Assembly: GCA_963777285.1 (NCBI GenBank)
Contig: CAVZPR010000001.1
Location: 992,001-1,056,000 of the forward strand
DNA from: JAFARE01 sp963777285
GTDB lineage: Bacteria > Chloroflexota > Dormibacteria > Aeolococcales > Aeolococcaceae
Length of the DNA stretch: 64,000 nucleotides
Direction of reading: 5' to 3'
Below the pieces are notes generated by a model, which saw only the letters and a list, made by a program, of their open reading frames with translations, had not been told where the DNA came from and searched no databases. A program made the position numbers and the translations under genes. Every line of letters starts with the position of its first letter. Position 1 is the first letter of the stretch. Shown piece by piece: positions 7,848-16,041 of this stretch.

Positions 7848-9625
7848 CAGGCGGCTCCGGCGACCACCGGCGTGACCGCCAGGGGAATCGCCAGCTCGAA
7901 CTTCTGCATGTCCCACGCCGCCGTGGGGCAGCGCTCCGCGCAGAGCCCGCAGTGCACGCACAGGTCCTCGTCCTTGACCATCACCCGCCCGGTCTGGGGC
8001 AGCGAGGCGGACACGTAAAGCGCCTGCTCGCGGTTCTCGGCGGGCGCGGAGAGGCGCGTGCGCAGGTCGTCCTCGTCGCCGTTGTGCGTGATCGTGAGGC
8101 ACTGCACGGGGCAGATGTCGATGCACGCGTCGCACTCGATGCACAGCGGTGCGTTGAACACGGTCTGCACGTCGCAGTTGAGGCAGCGCTGCACCTCGCG
8201 CGCGGTCTGCTCCGCGGAGAACCCCAGCTCCACCTCGACGTCGAGCTTCTCGAAGCGCCGCGTCAGCTCGACGTGCGTCATCTGCTGCCGCGGCGAGGGG
8301 TTGTAGTCGTTGTGGTAGCTCCACTCGGTGAGCCCCATCTTCTGGCTGAGCAGGTTCATGTGCTGCGGCGGCCGATCGGACACGTCCAGGCCCTGGCAGT
8401 GCTGGTGGATCGAGATCGCCGCCTGGTGCGCGTGCTCCACCGCCCAGATGATGTTCTTCGGCCCCCAGGCGGAGTCGCCGCCGAAGAAGACGCCGGGGAG
8501 CGACGACTGCATGGTCCGTTCGTCGACCACCGGCATGTCCCATTCGCCCAGCTCCACGCCGAGGTCACGCTCGATCCACGGGAACGCGTTCTCCTGGCCG
8601 ATGGCGAGGATCACGTCGTCGCAGGGGATCACGGTCCTGCCGATGACCTCCGAGTGACGCGCGGCGCCGTCCCAGCGCAGCTGCTCGAACTCCATCCCCG
8701 CGAGGCGGCCGCCGTCGACCACGAAGCGCGTGGGCGCGTGGTTGACCACGATCTCGACGCCCTCCTCCTCCGCGTCCTCCAGCTCCCACGGCGACGCCTT
8801 GAAGAAGGGACGCGGGCGCCGCGCCATCACCTTGATGTCGCGGCCGCCGAGGCGCAGCGAGGACCGGCAGCAGTCCATGGCCGTGTTGCCGACGCCGATG
8901 ATGAGCACCCGCTCCCCCACCGAGGTCACGTGGCCGAACGCGATCGAGGAGAGCCAGTCGATGCCGATGTGGATACGGTCGGTGTCGTGGCGGCCGGGAA
9001 GCTCCAGCTCCTTGCCGCGCGGCGCTCCGCTGCCCACGAACACCGCGTCGTAGCCCTCGTCGAGCAGCGCCCGCAGGCTGCTGACCGGCGTGTTGTAGCG
9101 GATGTCGACGCCCATGTCGAGGATGACCTCGATCTCCTCGTCGAGCACCTGCGCCGGCAGGCGGAAGGACGGGATGTTGGTTCGCATCAGCCCGCCCGGC
9201 TTGTCGTACTGCTCCAGGATCACGACCTCGTAGCCCAGGGGAAGCAGGTCGTTGGCCACCGTGAGCGACGCCGGGCCGGCGCCGATGCACACGACGCGGC
9301 GGCCGTTCTTGCGGCTCGGGATGTGCGGCAGCCGGTCTGCAAACTCGTCGCGGTGGTCGGCGGCCACGCGCTTCAGGCGGCAGATGGCGACGGCGGTGCC
9401 GTCGACGCGGGTGCGGCGGCAGGCCGGCTCGCAGGGCCGGTCGCAGGTGCGGCCCAGGATCGCGGGGAACACGTTGCTCTCACGGTTGACCATGTAGGCG
9501 TCGGTGTAGCGACCCTGCGCGATCAGCCGGATGTACTCGGGTACGTTGGTGTGCGCGGGACAGGCCCACTGGCAGTCAACGACCCGATGAAAGTACGTCG
9601 GGTCCGCCGTGTCGGTGGGTTTCAG
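7847..9625 (-). CDS. GltD-like FAD/NAD(P)-dependent oxidoreductase with extra ferredoxin domain
   Basis: This protein resembles the glutamate synthase small subunit. The N-terminal Fe-S domain has C18, C22, C61, C65 and C69 (CQWACPAH, CDRPCEPAC). The FAD-binding GAGPAS lies near residue 115 and the NAD(P)-binding site (IIGVGNTAMD) in the middle. An appended double 4Fe-4S ferredoxin module (CIECDACIDICP near 493, CVHCGLCAERCP near 555) ends the protein. The first ATG in frame (9493) would delete the conserved CxxxCPAHTNV region. No ATG, GTG or TTG exists upstream before the stop at 9701-9703. I therefore propose CTG 9625, which has GGAG eight bases upstream. The gene heads the KOR operon and probably shuttles electrons between KOR and NAD(P)H; no large GltB subunit is nearby. 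Confidence 0.85.
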   Translation of the reverse strand: MKPTDTADPTYFHRVVDCQWACPAHTNVPEYIRLIAQGRYTDAYMVNRESNVFPAILGRTCDRPCEPACRRTRVDGTAVAICRLKRVAADHRDEFADRLPHIPSRKNGRRVVCIGAGPASLTVANDLLPLGYEVVILEQYDKPGGLMRTNIPSFRLPAQVLDEEIEVILDMGVDIRYNTPVSSLRALLDEGYDAVFVGSGAPRGKELELPGRHDTDRIHIGIDWLSSIAFGHVTSVGERVLIIGVGNTAMDCCRSSLRLGGRDIKVMARRPRPFFKASPWELEDAEEEGVEIVVNHAPTRFVVDGGRLAGMEFEQLRWDGAARHSEVIGRTVIPCDDVILAIGQENAFPWIERDLGVELGEWDMPVVDERTMQSSLPGVFFGGDSAWGPKNIIWAVEHAHQAAISIHQHCQGLDVSDRPPQHMNLLSQKMGLTEWSYHNDYNPSPRQQMTHVELTRRFEKLDVEVELGFSAEQTAREVQRCLNCDVQTVFNAPLCIECDACIDICPVQCLTITHNGDEDDLRTRLSAPAENREQALYVSASLPQTGRVMVKDEDLCVHCGLCAERCPTAAWDMQKFELAIPLAVTPVVAGAA

Positions 9626-9756
9626 ATTGAAGGCTCCATCCAGCCCGCCAGGATCGGCGTGACACCTCGAAAGCGAACCAATTGTGCCACGCCGCGCCGC
9701 TCATCTGAGCCCGGATGCCGGCGCGCGCGGCTCTGGGGACGACTACAGTCGCGCTC

Positions 9757-10914
9757 GTGCAATCAGTGGAGCTGGCGATCGTCGGGCTCGGCGCCGTGGG
9801 GTCCATGGCCGCCTGGCGGGCTGCGCAGCGAGGCGTCGCCGTCATGGGCATCGACCGCTTCGAGCCGCCCCACGACCGCGGATCGACGCACGGCGGCTCG
9901 CGGATCATCCGCACCTGCTACTCGGAGGGCGCGTTCCACGTGCCGCTGGTCCTCGAGGCGTGGCGGCTGTGGCGAGAGCTGGAAGCGGCGTCGGGCGACG
10001 AGCTGCTGCGGATGAGCGGCGCGCTGATGATCGGGCCCGGCTCGGGCACGATCGTCGGCGGAGCGCTGGCCAGCGCGACGGAGCACCGGCTGGAGCACGA
10101 GGTGCTCGACGCGCATGCCGCCGCAGAGCGCTGGCCGCAGCACGTCTTGGGCGGCGGCGACACCGTGCTGTTCGACCCGATGGCGGGCGTGCTCTTCCCC
10201 GAGACCTGCGTGGCCGCCGCGCTGCGCATGGCGCGAGCGGGCGGCGCAGACCTGCGCACCGGCGTCAAGGTCGTCGCCCTGGCGACGGCCGACGACGGCG
10301 TTGCCCTGTCGCTGGAGCCGGGCGGCGAGGTGCTGGCCCGGCGCTGCGTGGTCGCCGCCGGCCCCTGGACGGCCGGTCTGCTCCCGGAGCTCGCGCCCAA
10401 GCTGCGCGTGGAGCGCCAGGTGACGGCGTGGTTCCCGGTCGCCGACGCCGCCGAGTTCAGCCCCGCGCGCTTCCCGGCGTTCGTCCGCGAGCTGCCCGGC
10501 GGAGAGATGCGCTACGGCATCCCGTGCCTCGACGACCCCACGATCAAGCTGGCCGGGCACCACGGAGGCGGCACCGTCGATCCCGACACGTTGGACCGCT
10601 CGATCAGCGACAGCGACACGGCGCCGGCAGCGGACTATGCGAGGACGTGGTTGCGCGGCGTCGAGCCCCGGGTGGCGCGGGCGTCCGTCTGCATGTACAC
10701 CAACACGCCCGACGAGCGGTTCATCGTCGGCAGCTTGCCGGACCGGCAGTTCCTGACGGTGGTGGGTGGCTGCAGCGGGCACAGCTTCAAGTTCGCGCCG
10801 GTCCTCGCTGAGGCGGCGGTCGACCTGACGCTGAACGGTGGGACGGCGCTGCCGGTGGAGCCGCTGCGGGCCGAACGCCTCACCCGGCTTGCGGGACTGG
10901 GTTGGAGCGACTAG
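9757..10914 (+). CDS. Monomeric sarcosine oxidase / N-methyl amino acid oxidase family flavoprotein
   Basis: The 385-residue flavoenzyme oxidises an N-methylated or secondary amino acid with O2, releasing H2O2. The N-terminal Rossmann motif is GLGAVGSMAA, preceded by the strand LAIV. The family arginine/histidine region GSTHGGSRIIR is intact. A Cys in CMYTNTPDE matches the residue that covalently binds FAD in monomeric sarcosine oxidase, and GCSGHSFKF matches the C-terminal FAD-contacting loop. I chose GTG 9757 because it places the first beta strand at the N-terminus as in the family; ATG 9715 would add 14 unconvincing residues. It diverges from the KOR operon. The exact substrate (sarcosine, N-methyltryptophan, or other) is not decidable. 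Confidence 0.85.
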   Translation: MQSVELAIVGLGAVGSMAAWRAAQRGVAVMGIDRFEPPHDRGSTHGGSRIIRTCYSEGAFHVPLVLEAWRLWRELEAASGDELLRMSGALMIGPGSGTIVGGALASATEHRLEHEVLDAHAAAERWPQHVLGGGDTVLFDPMAGVLFPETCVAAALRMARAGGADLRTGVKVVALATADDGVALSLEPGGEVLARRCVVAAGPWTAGLLPELAPKLRVERQVTAWFPVADAAEFSPARFPAFVRELPGGEMRYGIPCLDDPTIKLAGHHGGGTVDPDTLDRSISDSDTAPAADYARTWLRGVEPRVARASVCMYTNTPDERFIVGSLPDRQFLTVVGGCSGHSFKFAPVLAEAAVDLTLNGGTALPVEPLRAERLTRLAGLGWSD

Positions 10915-11088
10915 GATTCCGGCAGTCATCCAGCCACGGAGGACCTTGGTGCGAGGAAAGGGCGGCCTCCACCGTCCGGAACGTCGCCGCGCCGCCAGAG
11001 GCGCCGGCCTCCTCCTCGCCGGCGGCGCGCCGGTGCTGCGCTCCCACCCACTCTCGCAGACGTCGCTCGCGCTTGGAGGTCGCACGCC

Positions 11089-11760
11089 ATGGGACTGAGA
11101 GCCGCGCTGCTTGCCCTCGGGGTCGCCATCGCCGGCGCACTCATCGGCGTGTTCATCACGCGCTTCCTCACGGTCACGCCGCCGGTGATCACCGCGACGA
11201 CCACGAGCCAGAGCATCGACGGCCGGCCCGTCGTCGACATCACCCTCACCACGGTCGGCGCGGTCGGCTCCGGCGACCATCCCAACTGGGTCGCGTACCT
11301 GAACTCGGACGGCAACCCCGACACGTTCATGCACGTGCCCGCCGGCGCGGTCGTGCACATGACGATCGACCAGCAGGACGGTGCCAGCGGACTGCGCAAC
11401 GAGTTCTTCGGACTGGTGCGCGGAACGCTCAACGCTTCCATGGACGTGCAGTGCGCTCCCAGCACGGCGAAGCAGTTCGGCAAGAAGTTCTGCGGCACCG
11501 GCGAGCCGGCGATCGACCCCGCCGACGCCGCGCACACCTTCACCATCCCCGACATCGGGGTGAGCGTGCCGCTGCTGGCCGTGGCCGACGACGCGCCATC
11601 GAATGCGCAGAACGTGGTCTCCTTCGACTTCGTCGTCCCCGACCATCCGACGCTGCTGCGCTGGCAGTGCTTCGTGCCCTGCGGCGCGGGGACGCTGTAC
11701 GGCAACGGCGGGCCGATGCAGACGCTCGGCTACATGGCCGGCGAGCTGCAGGTGGGCTGA
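11089..11760 (+). CDS. Membrane-anchored cupredoxin-like protein of the oxidase operon
   Basis: The 223-residue protein has one N-terminal membrane anchor (about residues 5-28, ALLALGVAIAGALIGVFI) and a beta-rich extracytoplasmic domain. Its C-terminal loop WQCFVPCGAG...GGPMQTLGYM resembles the copper-ligand loop of cupredoxins and of subunit II-like proteins, although the histidine usually found between Cys and Met is replaced. Four further features (SGDHPNW, MHVPAGAVVHM and two cysteines near CAPST/KFCG) could hold metal or disulfides. An excellent ribosome site (GGAGG, nine bases before ATG) supports the start. It lies four bases upstream of ctaC, so it is likely an electron carrier or copper-delivery partner of the oxidase. 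That role is inferred. Confidence 0.65.
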   Translation: MGLRAALLALGVAIAGALIGVFITRFLTVTPPVITATTTSQSIDGRPVVDITLTTVGAVGSGDHPNWVAYLNSDGNPDTFMHVPAGAVVHMTIDQQDGASGLRNEFFGLVRGTLNASMDVQCAPSTAKQFGKKFCGTGEPAIDPADAAHTFTIPDIGVSVPLLAVADDAPSNAQNVVSFDFVVPDHPTLLRWQCFVPCGAGTLYGNGGPMQTLGYMAGELQVG

Positions 11761-11763
11761 GCG

Positions 11764-12600
11764 ATGGGACGCCGCGCCGCAGCCCAGGTGGTCGGAGCTG
11801 TCTGGCTGGTGCTCGCCGCGGCGGGTGACGTGGGCCTCGCTCTCTCGCCCATGCCCCCGGGCGAATCCTCGAACCTCGCGTCGGACGAGACCCTGATCAT
11901 CCGCCTGCTGGCGCTCATCGCATGGCCGGTCTTCTCCGCGGTGCTGGCCATCCTGTTCTTCACGCTCTTCGTCAATCGCTGGGCGCCGCACCAGGGTGAG
12001 GTCGACGCCGTGTCGCTGCGCGGCAACCCGCGCATCCAGACGGCGTGGGTCGTCGGCACCGTGGTGGTGGTGCTCAGCCTGGCCGTGTACGGCACCGTCG
12101 CGCTCGCCGCGGACGAACCGGGCGCGGGTATCTCCACAACCTCGGCGGCGCTGCCGCTGCCGTCCGCTGCCGACCAGCCGCTCGAGGTGCAGGTCATCGC
12201 GCAGCAGTGGTACTTCACGTATCGCTACCCGACGTACGGCGGCATCGAGACCGCGCAGCTGGTGCTGCCCGTCAATCAGAAGATCCAGTTCCACATCACG
12301 TCGCTCGACGTGGTGCACTCCTTCTGGTTCTACGCGCTCGGCGTCAAGGCGGATGCGGTGCCGCTGAACGACAACGTGGTGACGGTCACGCCCACACGAA
12401 CCGGCACGTATCGCGTGCAGTGCTCCGAGCTCTGCGGTCTGTGGCACGGCAACATGTCCGCCGACACCGCGATGGTCGTGGACGCGCCCACCTTCAGCAA
12501 CTGGATCGCGCAGCAGACCTCGCTCGACGCGCCGATCATGAAGTTCCTGCCGGCGTACAGCCACACGTACGCGCCCATGCCGCTCGTGTACGGGACCTGA
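11764..12600 (+). CDS. ctaC: Cytochrome c oxidase subunit II
   Basis: Subunit II receives electrons from cytochrome c (or a cupredoxin) at the CuA centre and passes them to subunit I. The 278-residue protein has a signal-like first helix, two membrane helices (about 42-68 and 93-115) and a periplasmic cupredoxin domain. All CuA ligands are visible: H185 (VVHSFWF), C220, C224, H228 and M231 in CSELCGLWHGNM. There is no fused cytochrome c domain at the C-terminus, unlike caa3 subunit II, so a separate donor is needed. ATG 11764 is three bases after the cupredoxin-like gene. It is the first of four contiguous oxidase genes. Confidence 0.95.
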   Translation: MGRRAAAQVVGAVWLVLAAAGDVGLALSPMPPGESSNLASDETLIIRLLALIAWPVFSAVLAILFFTLFVNRWAPHQGEVDAVSLRGNPRIQTAWVVGTVVVVLSLAVYGTVALAADEPGAGISTTSAALPLPSAADQPLEVQVIAQQWYFTYRYPTYGGIETAQLVLPVNQKIQFHITSLDVVHSFWFYALGVKADAVPLNDNVVTVTPTRTGTYRVQCSELCGLWHGNMSADTAMVVDAPTFSNWIAQQTSLDAPIMKFLPAYSHTYAPMPLVYGT

Positions 12601-12635
12601 GTGTTGCCACCCACAGAGACATCGAGGATGGAAGC

Positions 12636-14564
12636 GTGGATGCAGTAGCCGTCGCCCCGGGGCAGTCGTCCATCCGCCCCACGCTGCCCCGGCGCCTTCA
12701 CCAGTGGGGATTGCTGCTGGGTGTCATCGGCGCCGTGATCGGCTTCTTCGTCGGCTACATGCTGGGCAACCTCGCCATGGACGAGTCGTTCTTCGGTGCC
12801 AACGACTCCCTGGGCTCGAACGCCGGGATCCTGCTGGGCTATGCGCTCAGCGCGGTGGGATTTCTCGCCGGGATGGGCTTCCTCAACTACCCGGTCAGCC
12901 GCCTGCTGGGGCGCCGCGCGCCCACCGAGGAGGACGAGGCGTTCCTGCACGGGCAGGGAAGCGGGTTCGGCCGCTACTTCCGCATGACGACCGACCACAA
13001 GGTCATCGGTCTGCAGTACGTCGTCATGATCCTCGCCTTCCTGTTCATCGGCGGCCTGGGCGCGATGTTCATCCGCGGCGAGCTGCTCAACCAGAATCCG
13101 TCATTCGCCACCGCGGAGTCCTACCTGACGCTGGTCGGCCTGCACAGCACGCTGATGATCTTCATGGCGTCGGCGGCGCTGATCGGCCCCTTCGGCAACT
13201 ACTTCGTGCCGATCATGATCGGCGCGCGCAACATGGCGTTCCCCCGCCTGGAGGCGCTGACCTTCTGGCTGCTGCCGCCGGCCGGCCTGATCCTGCTGTC
13301 CACCGTCTTCCTGGGCGGCTTCACCACCGGCTGGACCGGCTATGCGCCGCTCGCCGACCAGAACGTGCTGGGCATGGACTCGTACCTGGTGGCGTTCGGA
13401 CTCATCGGGCTCTCGATCATGCTGTCCGGGTTCAACATGATCACCACGGTGATCACCATGCGCGCCCCGGGGATGCGCTTCACCCGGCTGCCGATCTTCG
13501 TCTGGGCCGTCGTGGTCACATCGTTCCTGGGACTGCTCGCGGCGCCGACGCTGGTCGGCGCGATCGCCATGGAGACCTTCGACCGCGCCTACCACAGCGC
13601 GCTGTTCGTGCCCGCCGGCGGCGGCTCACCGTATCTCTGGGAGAACCTGTTCTGGTTCTTCGGACACCCCGAGGTGTACATCTTCATCGTGCCCGCGTTC
13701 GGGCTCGTGATGGAGATGCTGCCCGTCTTCGCGCGCCGCCCGCTCTGGGGCTACCGCGTTGCCGTGGGCGGCATGGTGGGCGTCGGCGTCCTGAGCTTCA
13801 TGGTGTGGCAGCACCACCTCTTCGTGAGCGGGCTCGCACCCGCGCTGCGGCCGTTCTACATGTTCTCGACCGAGGCGATCTCCGTGCCCACAGGCATCAT
13901 CTACCTGGTGTCGCTGGGCACGCTGTGGCGCGCCCGCACGCGTTTCACCACGCCGATGCTCTTCCTTGGCGCCTTCTTCTTCAACTTCCTCATCGGCGGC
14001 TTCAGCGGCGTCTTCCTCTCCGACGTGCCCAGCGACTTCACGCTGCACGGCGGCTACTTCGTGCAGGCGCACTTCCACTACACGATCATGGGCGCGGAGG
14101 TCTTCGTGCTCATGGGCGCGCTGGTCTATTACCTGCCCAAGATGACCGGGCGGACCATGGACTGCCGCCTGCTCCGCTTCCAGTTCTGGGCGGCGTTCCT
14201 CAGCTTCAACGGCACCTTCCTGTCGCTGCTCGCCGTCGGCCTCCTCGGCATGCCGCGACGCGTGGTCGCCTACCCCGCGTACCTGCAGCCGCTGAACGTC
14301 TCGGCGTCGATCTTCGCGTTCATCCTCGGCGCATCGATGCTGCTCTTCCTGGGCATCCTGCTCTGGAAGATCGTGCTCCGTCCGGTGATGGCGGCGGTGA
14401 ACCCCTGGGAGTCCCTGGGGATCGAATGGCAGCTGCCCACACCGGTGCCGCTCTACAACTTCGAAGGCACCATCCCGACGACGTGGTCGCTGCCGTACAA
14501 CTACGACACGGGGCGTCCCGCCGCTGACGTCGGCGCGGTGGTGCCCGCGCTGAGCGGAGCCTGA
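12636..14564 (+). CDS. ctaD: Cytochrome c oxidase subunit I with N-terminal extension
   Basis: This is the catalytic haem-copper subunit that reduces O2 and pumps protons in the membrane. The 642-residue protein has all metal ligands: H170 (low-spin haem), H344 and the cross-linked Y348 (GHPEVYIF), H393/H394 (CuB), H479 (haem a3) and H481. The glutamate in GHPEVY fits a type A enzyme. About 90 residues precede the canonical TDHKVIGLQY start and contain two extra predicted helices (GVIGAVIGFFVGYM and GYALSAVGFLAGM), which is longer than the usual subunit I. GTG 12636 has GAGG eight bases upstream; the frame is open further upstream but overlaps ctaC. Confidence 0.95.
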   Translation: MDAVAVAPGQSSIRPTLPRRLHQWGLLLGVIGAVIGFFVGYMLGNLAMDESFFGANDSLGSNAGILLGYALSAVGFLAGMGFLNYPVSRLLGRRAPTEEDEAFLHGQGSGFGRYFRMTTDHKVIGLQYVVMILAFLFIGGLGAMFIRGELLNQNPSFATAESYLTLVGLHSTLMIFMASAALIGPFGNYFVPIMIGARNMAFPRLEALTFWLLPPAGLILLSTVFLGGFTTGWTGYAPLADQNVLGMDSYLVAFGLIGLSIMLSGFNMITTVITMRAPGMRFTRLPIFVWAVVVTSFLGLLAAPTLVGAIAMETFDRAYHSALFVPAGGGSPYLWENLFWFFGHPEVYIFIVPAFGLVMEMLPVFARRPLWGYRVAVGGMVGVGVLSFMVWQHHLFVSGLAPALRPFYMFSTEAISVPTGIIYLVSLGTLWRARTRFTTPMLFLGAFFFNFLIGGFSGVFLSDVPSDFTLHGGYFVQAHFHYTIMGAEVFVLMGALVYYLPKMTGRTMDCRLLRFQFWAAFLSFNGTFLSLLAVGLLGMPRRVVAYPAYLQPLNVSASIFAFILGASMLLFLGILLWKIVLRPVMAAVNPWESLGIEWQLPTPVPLYNFEGTIPTTWSLPYNYDTGRPAADVGAVVPALSGA

Positions 14565-14567
14565 CGG

Positions 14568-15185
14568 ATGACGCAGGCAATCCCCACCAGCGTGCCGACG
14601 GAGGGCGAGCCGCCTGTCTACGCGCGCACGCTCGTCACCGGCGGCCGCCTCCTGATCGCCGCCAACGTCGGACTGCAGCTGACCGTGCTCTTCGCGTACC
14701 TCTATCTGCGCGCCAACAACTTCGGCGGCCAGTGGCGCCCCTCGGGCATCGGCCCGCCGAACGCCGTCGCCGTGGCGGCGATGATCGTCCCCTTCGCCAG
14801 CGTCGTGCTGCTGTGGGCAGCAGCGCGGCCCTCGCGCGGCGGGCTGGCGCGCACCGGCGTCACCGCGCTGCTTGCGGGGAGCTTGCTGGTTGCGTTGCTC
14901 ACCGTGGGGCTTCGCGTGTACCTGCAGTACCACCTGGGCTGGTTCATCTACGACTCGAACAGCGACACGTACGGCGGCGGTTACGTCGACGTCTCCACCT
15001 TCTGGTACGCGCTGATGCTCGCCGAGTTCGCGCTGGGCCTCTTCTGGGTGGCGAGCCTCTACGCGGGCCAAGCACGGCGCACCGTGCCCGCAACGCCGGC
15101 TCAGCTGCGCGCGGCGTTCGAATACTGGGCGTTCGTCAGCATCGTCGCCCTCGGAGTGTTCGCGCTCGTCCAGTTCGTCACCTGA
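14568..15185 (+). CDS. ctaE: Cytochrome c oxidase subunit III
   Basis: The 205-residue polytopic protein has about five membrane helices and stabilises the catalytic subunit. Family features include the early GRLLIAANVGLQLTVLFAYLY helix, the LRVYLQYHL segment and the final FEYWAFVSIVALGVFALVQF helix. The protein is short, as in five-helix subunit III of actinobacterial and chloroflexal oxidases, lacking the first two helices of the mitochondrial form. ATG 14568 is three bases after the ctaD stop, and the gene continues into ctaG 16 bases later. The assignment rests on position and hydropathy more than on strict motifs, since subunit III is poorly conserved. Confidence 0.85.
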   Translation: MTQAIPTSVPTEGEPPVYARTLVTGGRLLIAANVGLQLTVLFAYLYLRANNFGGQWRPSGIGPPNAVAVAAMIVPFASVVLLWAAARPSRGGLARTGVTALLAGSLLVALLTVGLRVYLQYHLGWFIYDSNSDTYGGGYVDVSTFWYALMLAEFALGLFWVASLYAGQARRTVPATPAQLRAAFEYWAFVSIVALGVFALVQFVT

Positions 15186-15201
15186 CCCGCGGCGGCCAGC
15201 C

Positions 15202-16041
15202 ATGTGGGCGGCGCTCGCGCAGTGGACGTTCGAGCCGGTGCCGGTGCTGGGCTGCGCGCTCGCAGGCGTTCTCTACGCACGCGGCCGCGCGGCGATGCAG
15301 AGGAGCGGTCTGGTCGCGCGCCGCCGCGACGCGCTGTGGTTCTACACCGGCCTGATCCTGCTCTTCCTGGCGCTGGTTTCACCGCTAGACGGGCTCGACC
15401 TGCAGTACCAGTGGGTGCACATGGTGCAGCACGTGGTCCTGCTCGTCGTGGCCCCGCCACTCATCCTGCTGGGCGATCCCTGGGCCACGGCATGGCGCGG
15501 CCTGCGGTCGCTGCGATCGGACATCGGCGATCCGCCGCGCCAGCTGCTTCGCGCTCTCGGCGCGCTGCGCAACGGTCGGCGCGGCGCGGCGATCGCGTCT
15601 GTGGCCTTCGCTGCCGACCTGGTCGCGTGGCACGTCCCCGTGCTGTACGACCTCACGCTGCACGTCGAGTGGGTGCACGACTTGGAGCACACGCTGTTCC
15701 TGGTCACCGGCCTGCTCTTCTGGGACCAGGCGCTGGGCTGTTGGCGCACGCCCCCACAGCTGTCGCACCTGGCGCGCGCCGTGGTCGTGCTCAGCGGAAT
15801 GATCGTGAGCTGGGTGCTGGCGATCGTCATCGGCTACGCGTCGCACCCGCTGTACGAGTACCCGGTGCACAGTGGGTTGAGCCCCCTCGCCGATCAGCAG
15901 ATCGCCGCCGGCGTCATGTGGGTGCCCGGGGGCGTGCCGTTCATCGCCGTGCTCGTGGCCATCCTGGCGAGCTGGTTCGAAGCGGACGAAACCGGAGCGG
16001 CACAGTCACAGGGAGCGGCGCTGCACGTCGAGGTGAAGTGA
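15202..16041 (+). CDS. ctaG: Cytochrome c oxidase assembly protein, caa3-type CtaG
   Basis: The 279-residue protein has about seven membrane helices and belongs to the caa3_CtaG family, needed for maturation (probably copper insertion) of caa3-like oxidases. Diagnostic segments are SPLDGLD after the second helix, WVHMVQHVVLLVVAPPLILLGDP, the AWHVPVLYDLTLHVEWVHDLEH region rich in histidines, and the downstream ATG-like WDQALG loop. These histidines are candidate copper ligands. The gene follows ctaE by 16 bases, and its TGA overlaps the GTG of the next gene as GTGA. No ctaA or ctaB (haem A synthesis) is present in this window. Confidence 0.9.
   Translation: MWAALAQWTFEPVPVLGCALAGVLYARGRAAMQRSGLVARRRDALWFYTGLILLFLALVSPLDGLDLQYQWVHMVQHVVLLVVAPPLILLGDPWATAWRGLRSLRSDIGDPPRQLLRALGALRNGRRGAAIASVAFAADLVAWHVPVLYDLTLHVEWVHDLEHTLFLVTGLLFWDQALGCWRTPPQLSHLARAVVVLSGMIVSWVLAIVIGYASHPLYEYPVHSGLSPLADQQIAAGVMWVPGGVPFIAVLVAILASWFEADETGAAQSQGAALHVEVK

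Noticed and set aside
10949..11098. Short plus-strand frame between the sarcosine oxidase and cupredoxin genes.
   Set aside because: Composition is Arg/Gly/Leu-rich without motif, and it overlaps the ribosome site of the next gene.
9763..12564. A very long minus-strand frame (933 codons) across the sarcosine oxidase and oxidase genes.
   Set aside because: It is rich in Arg, His and Gly and antisense to clear genes; it is a codon-bias shadow, as are other long antisense frames.
12045..12635. Open frame upstream of ctaD in frame with it.
   Set aside because: It overlaps ctaC and is Arg-rich; GTG 12636 with GAGG is the better start.
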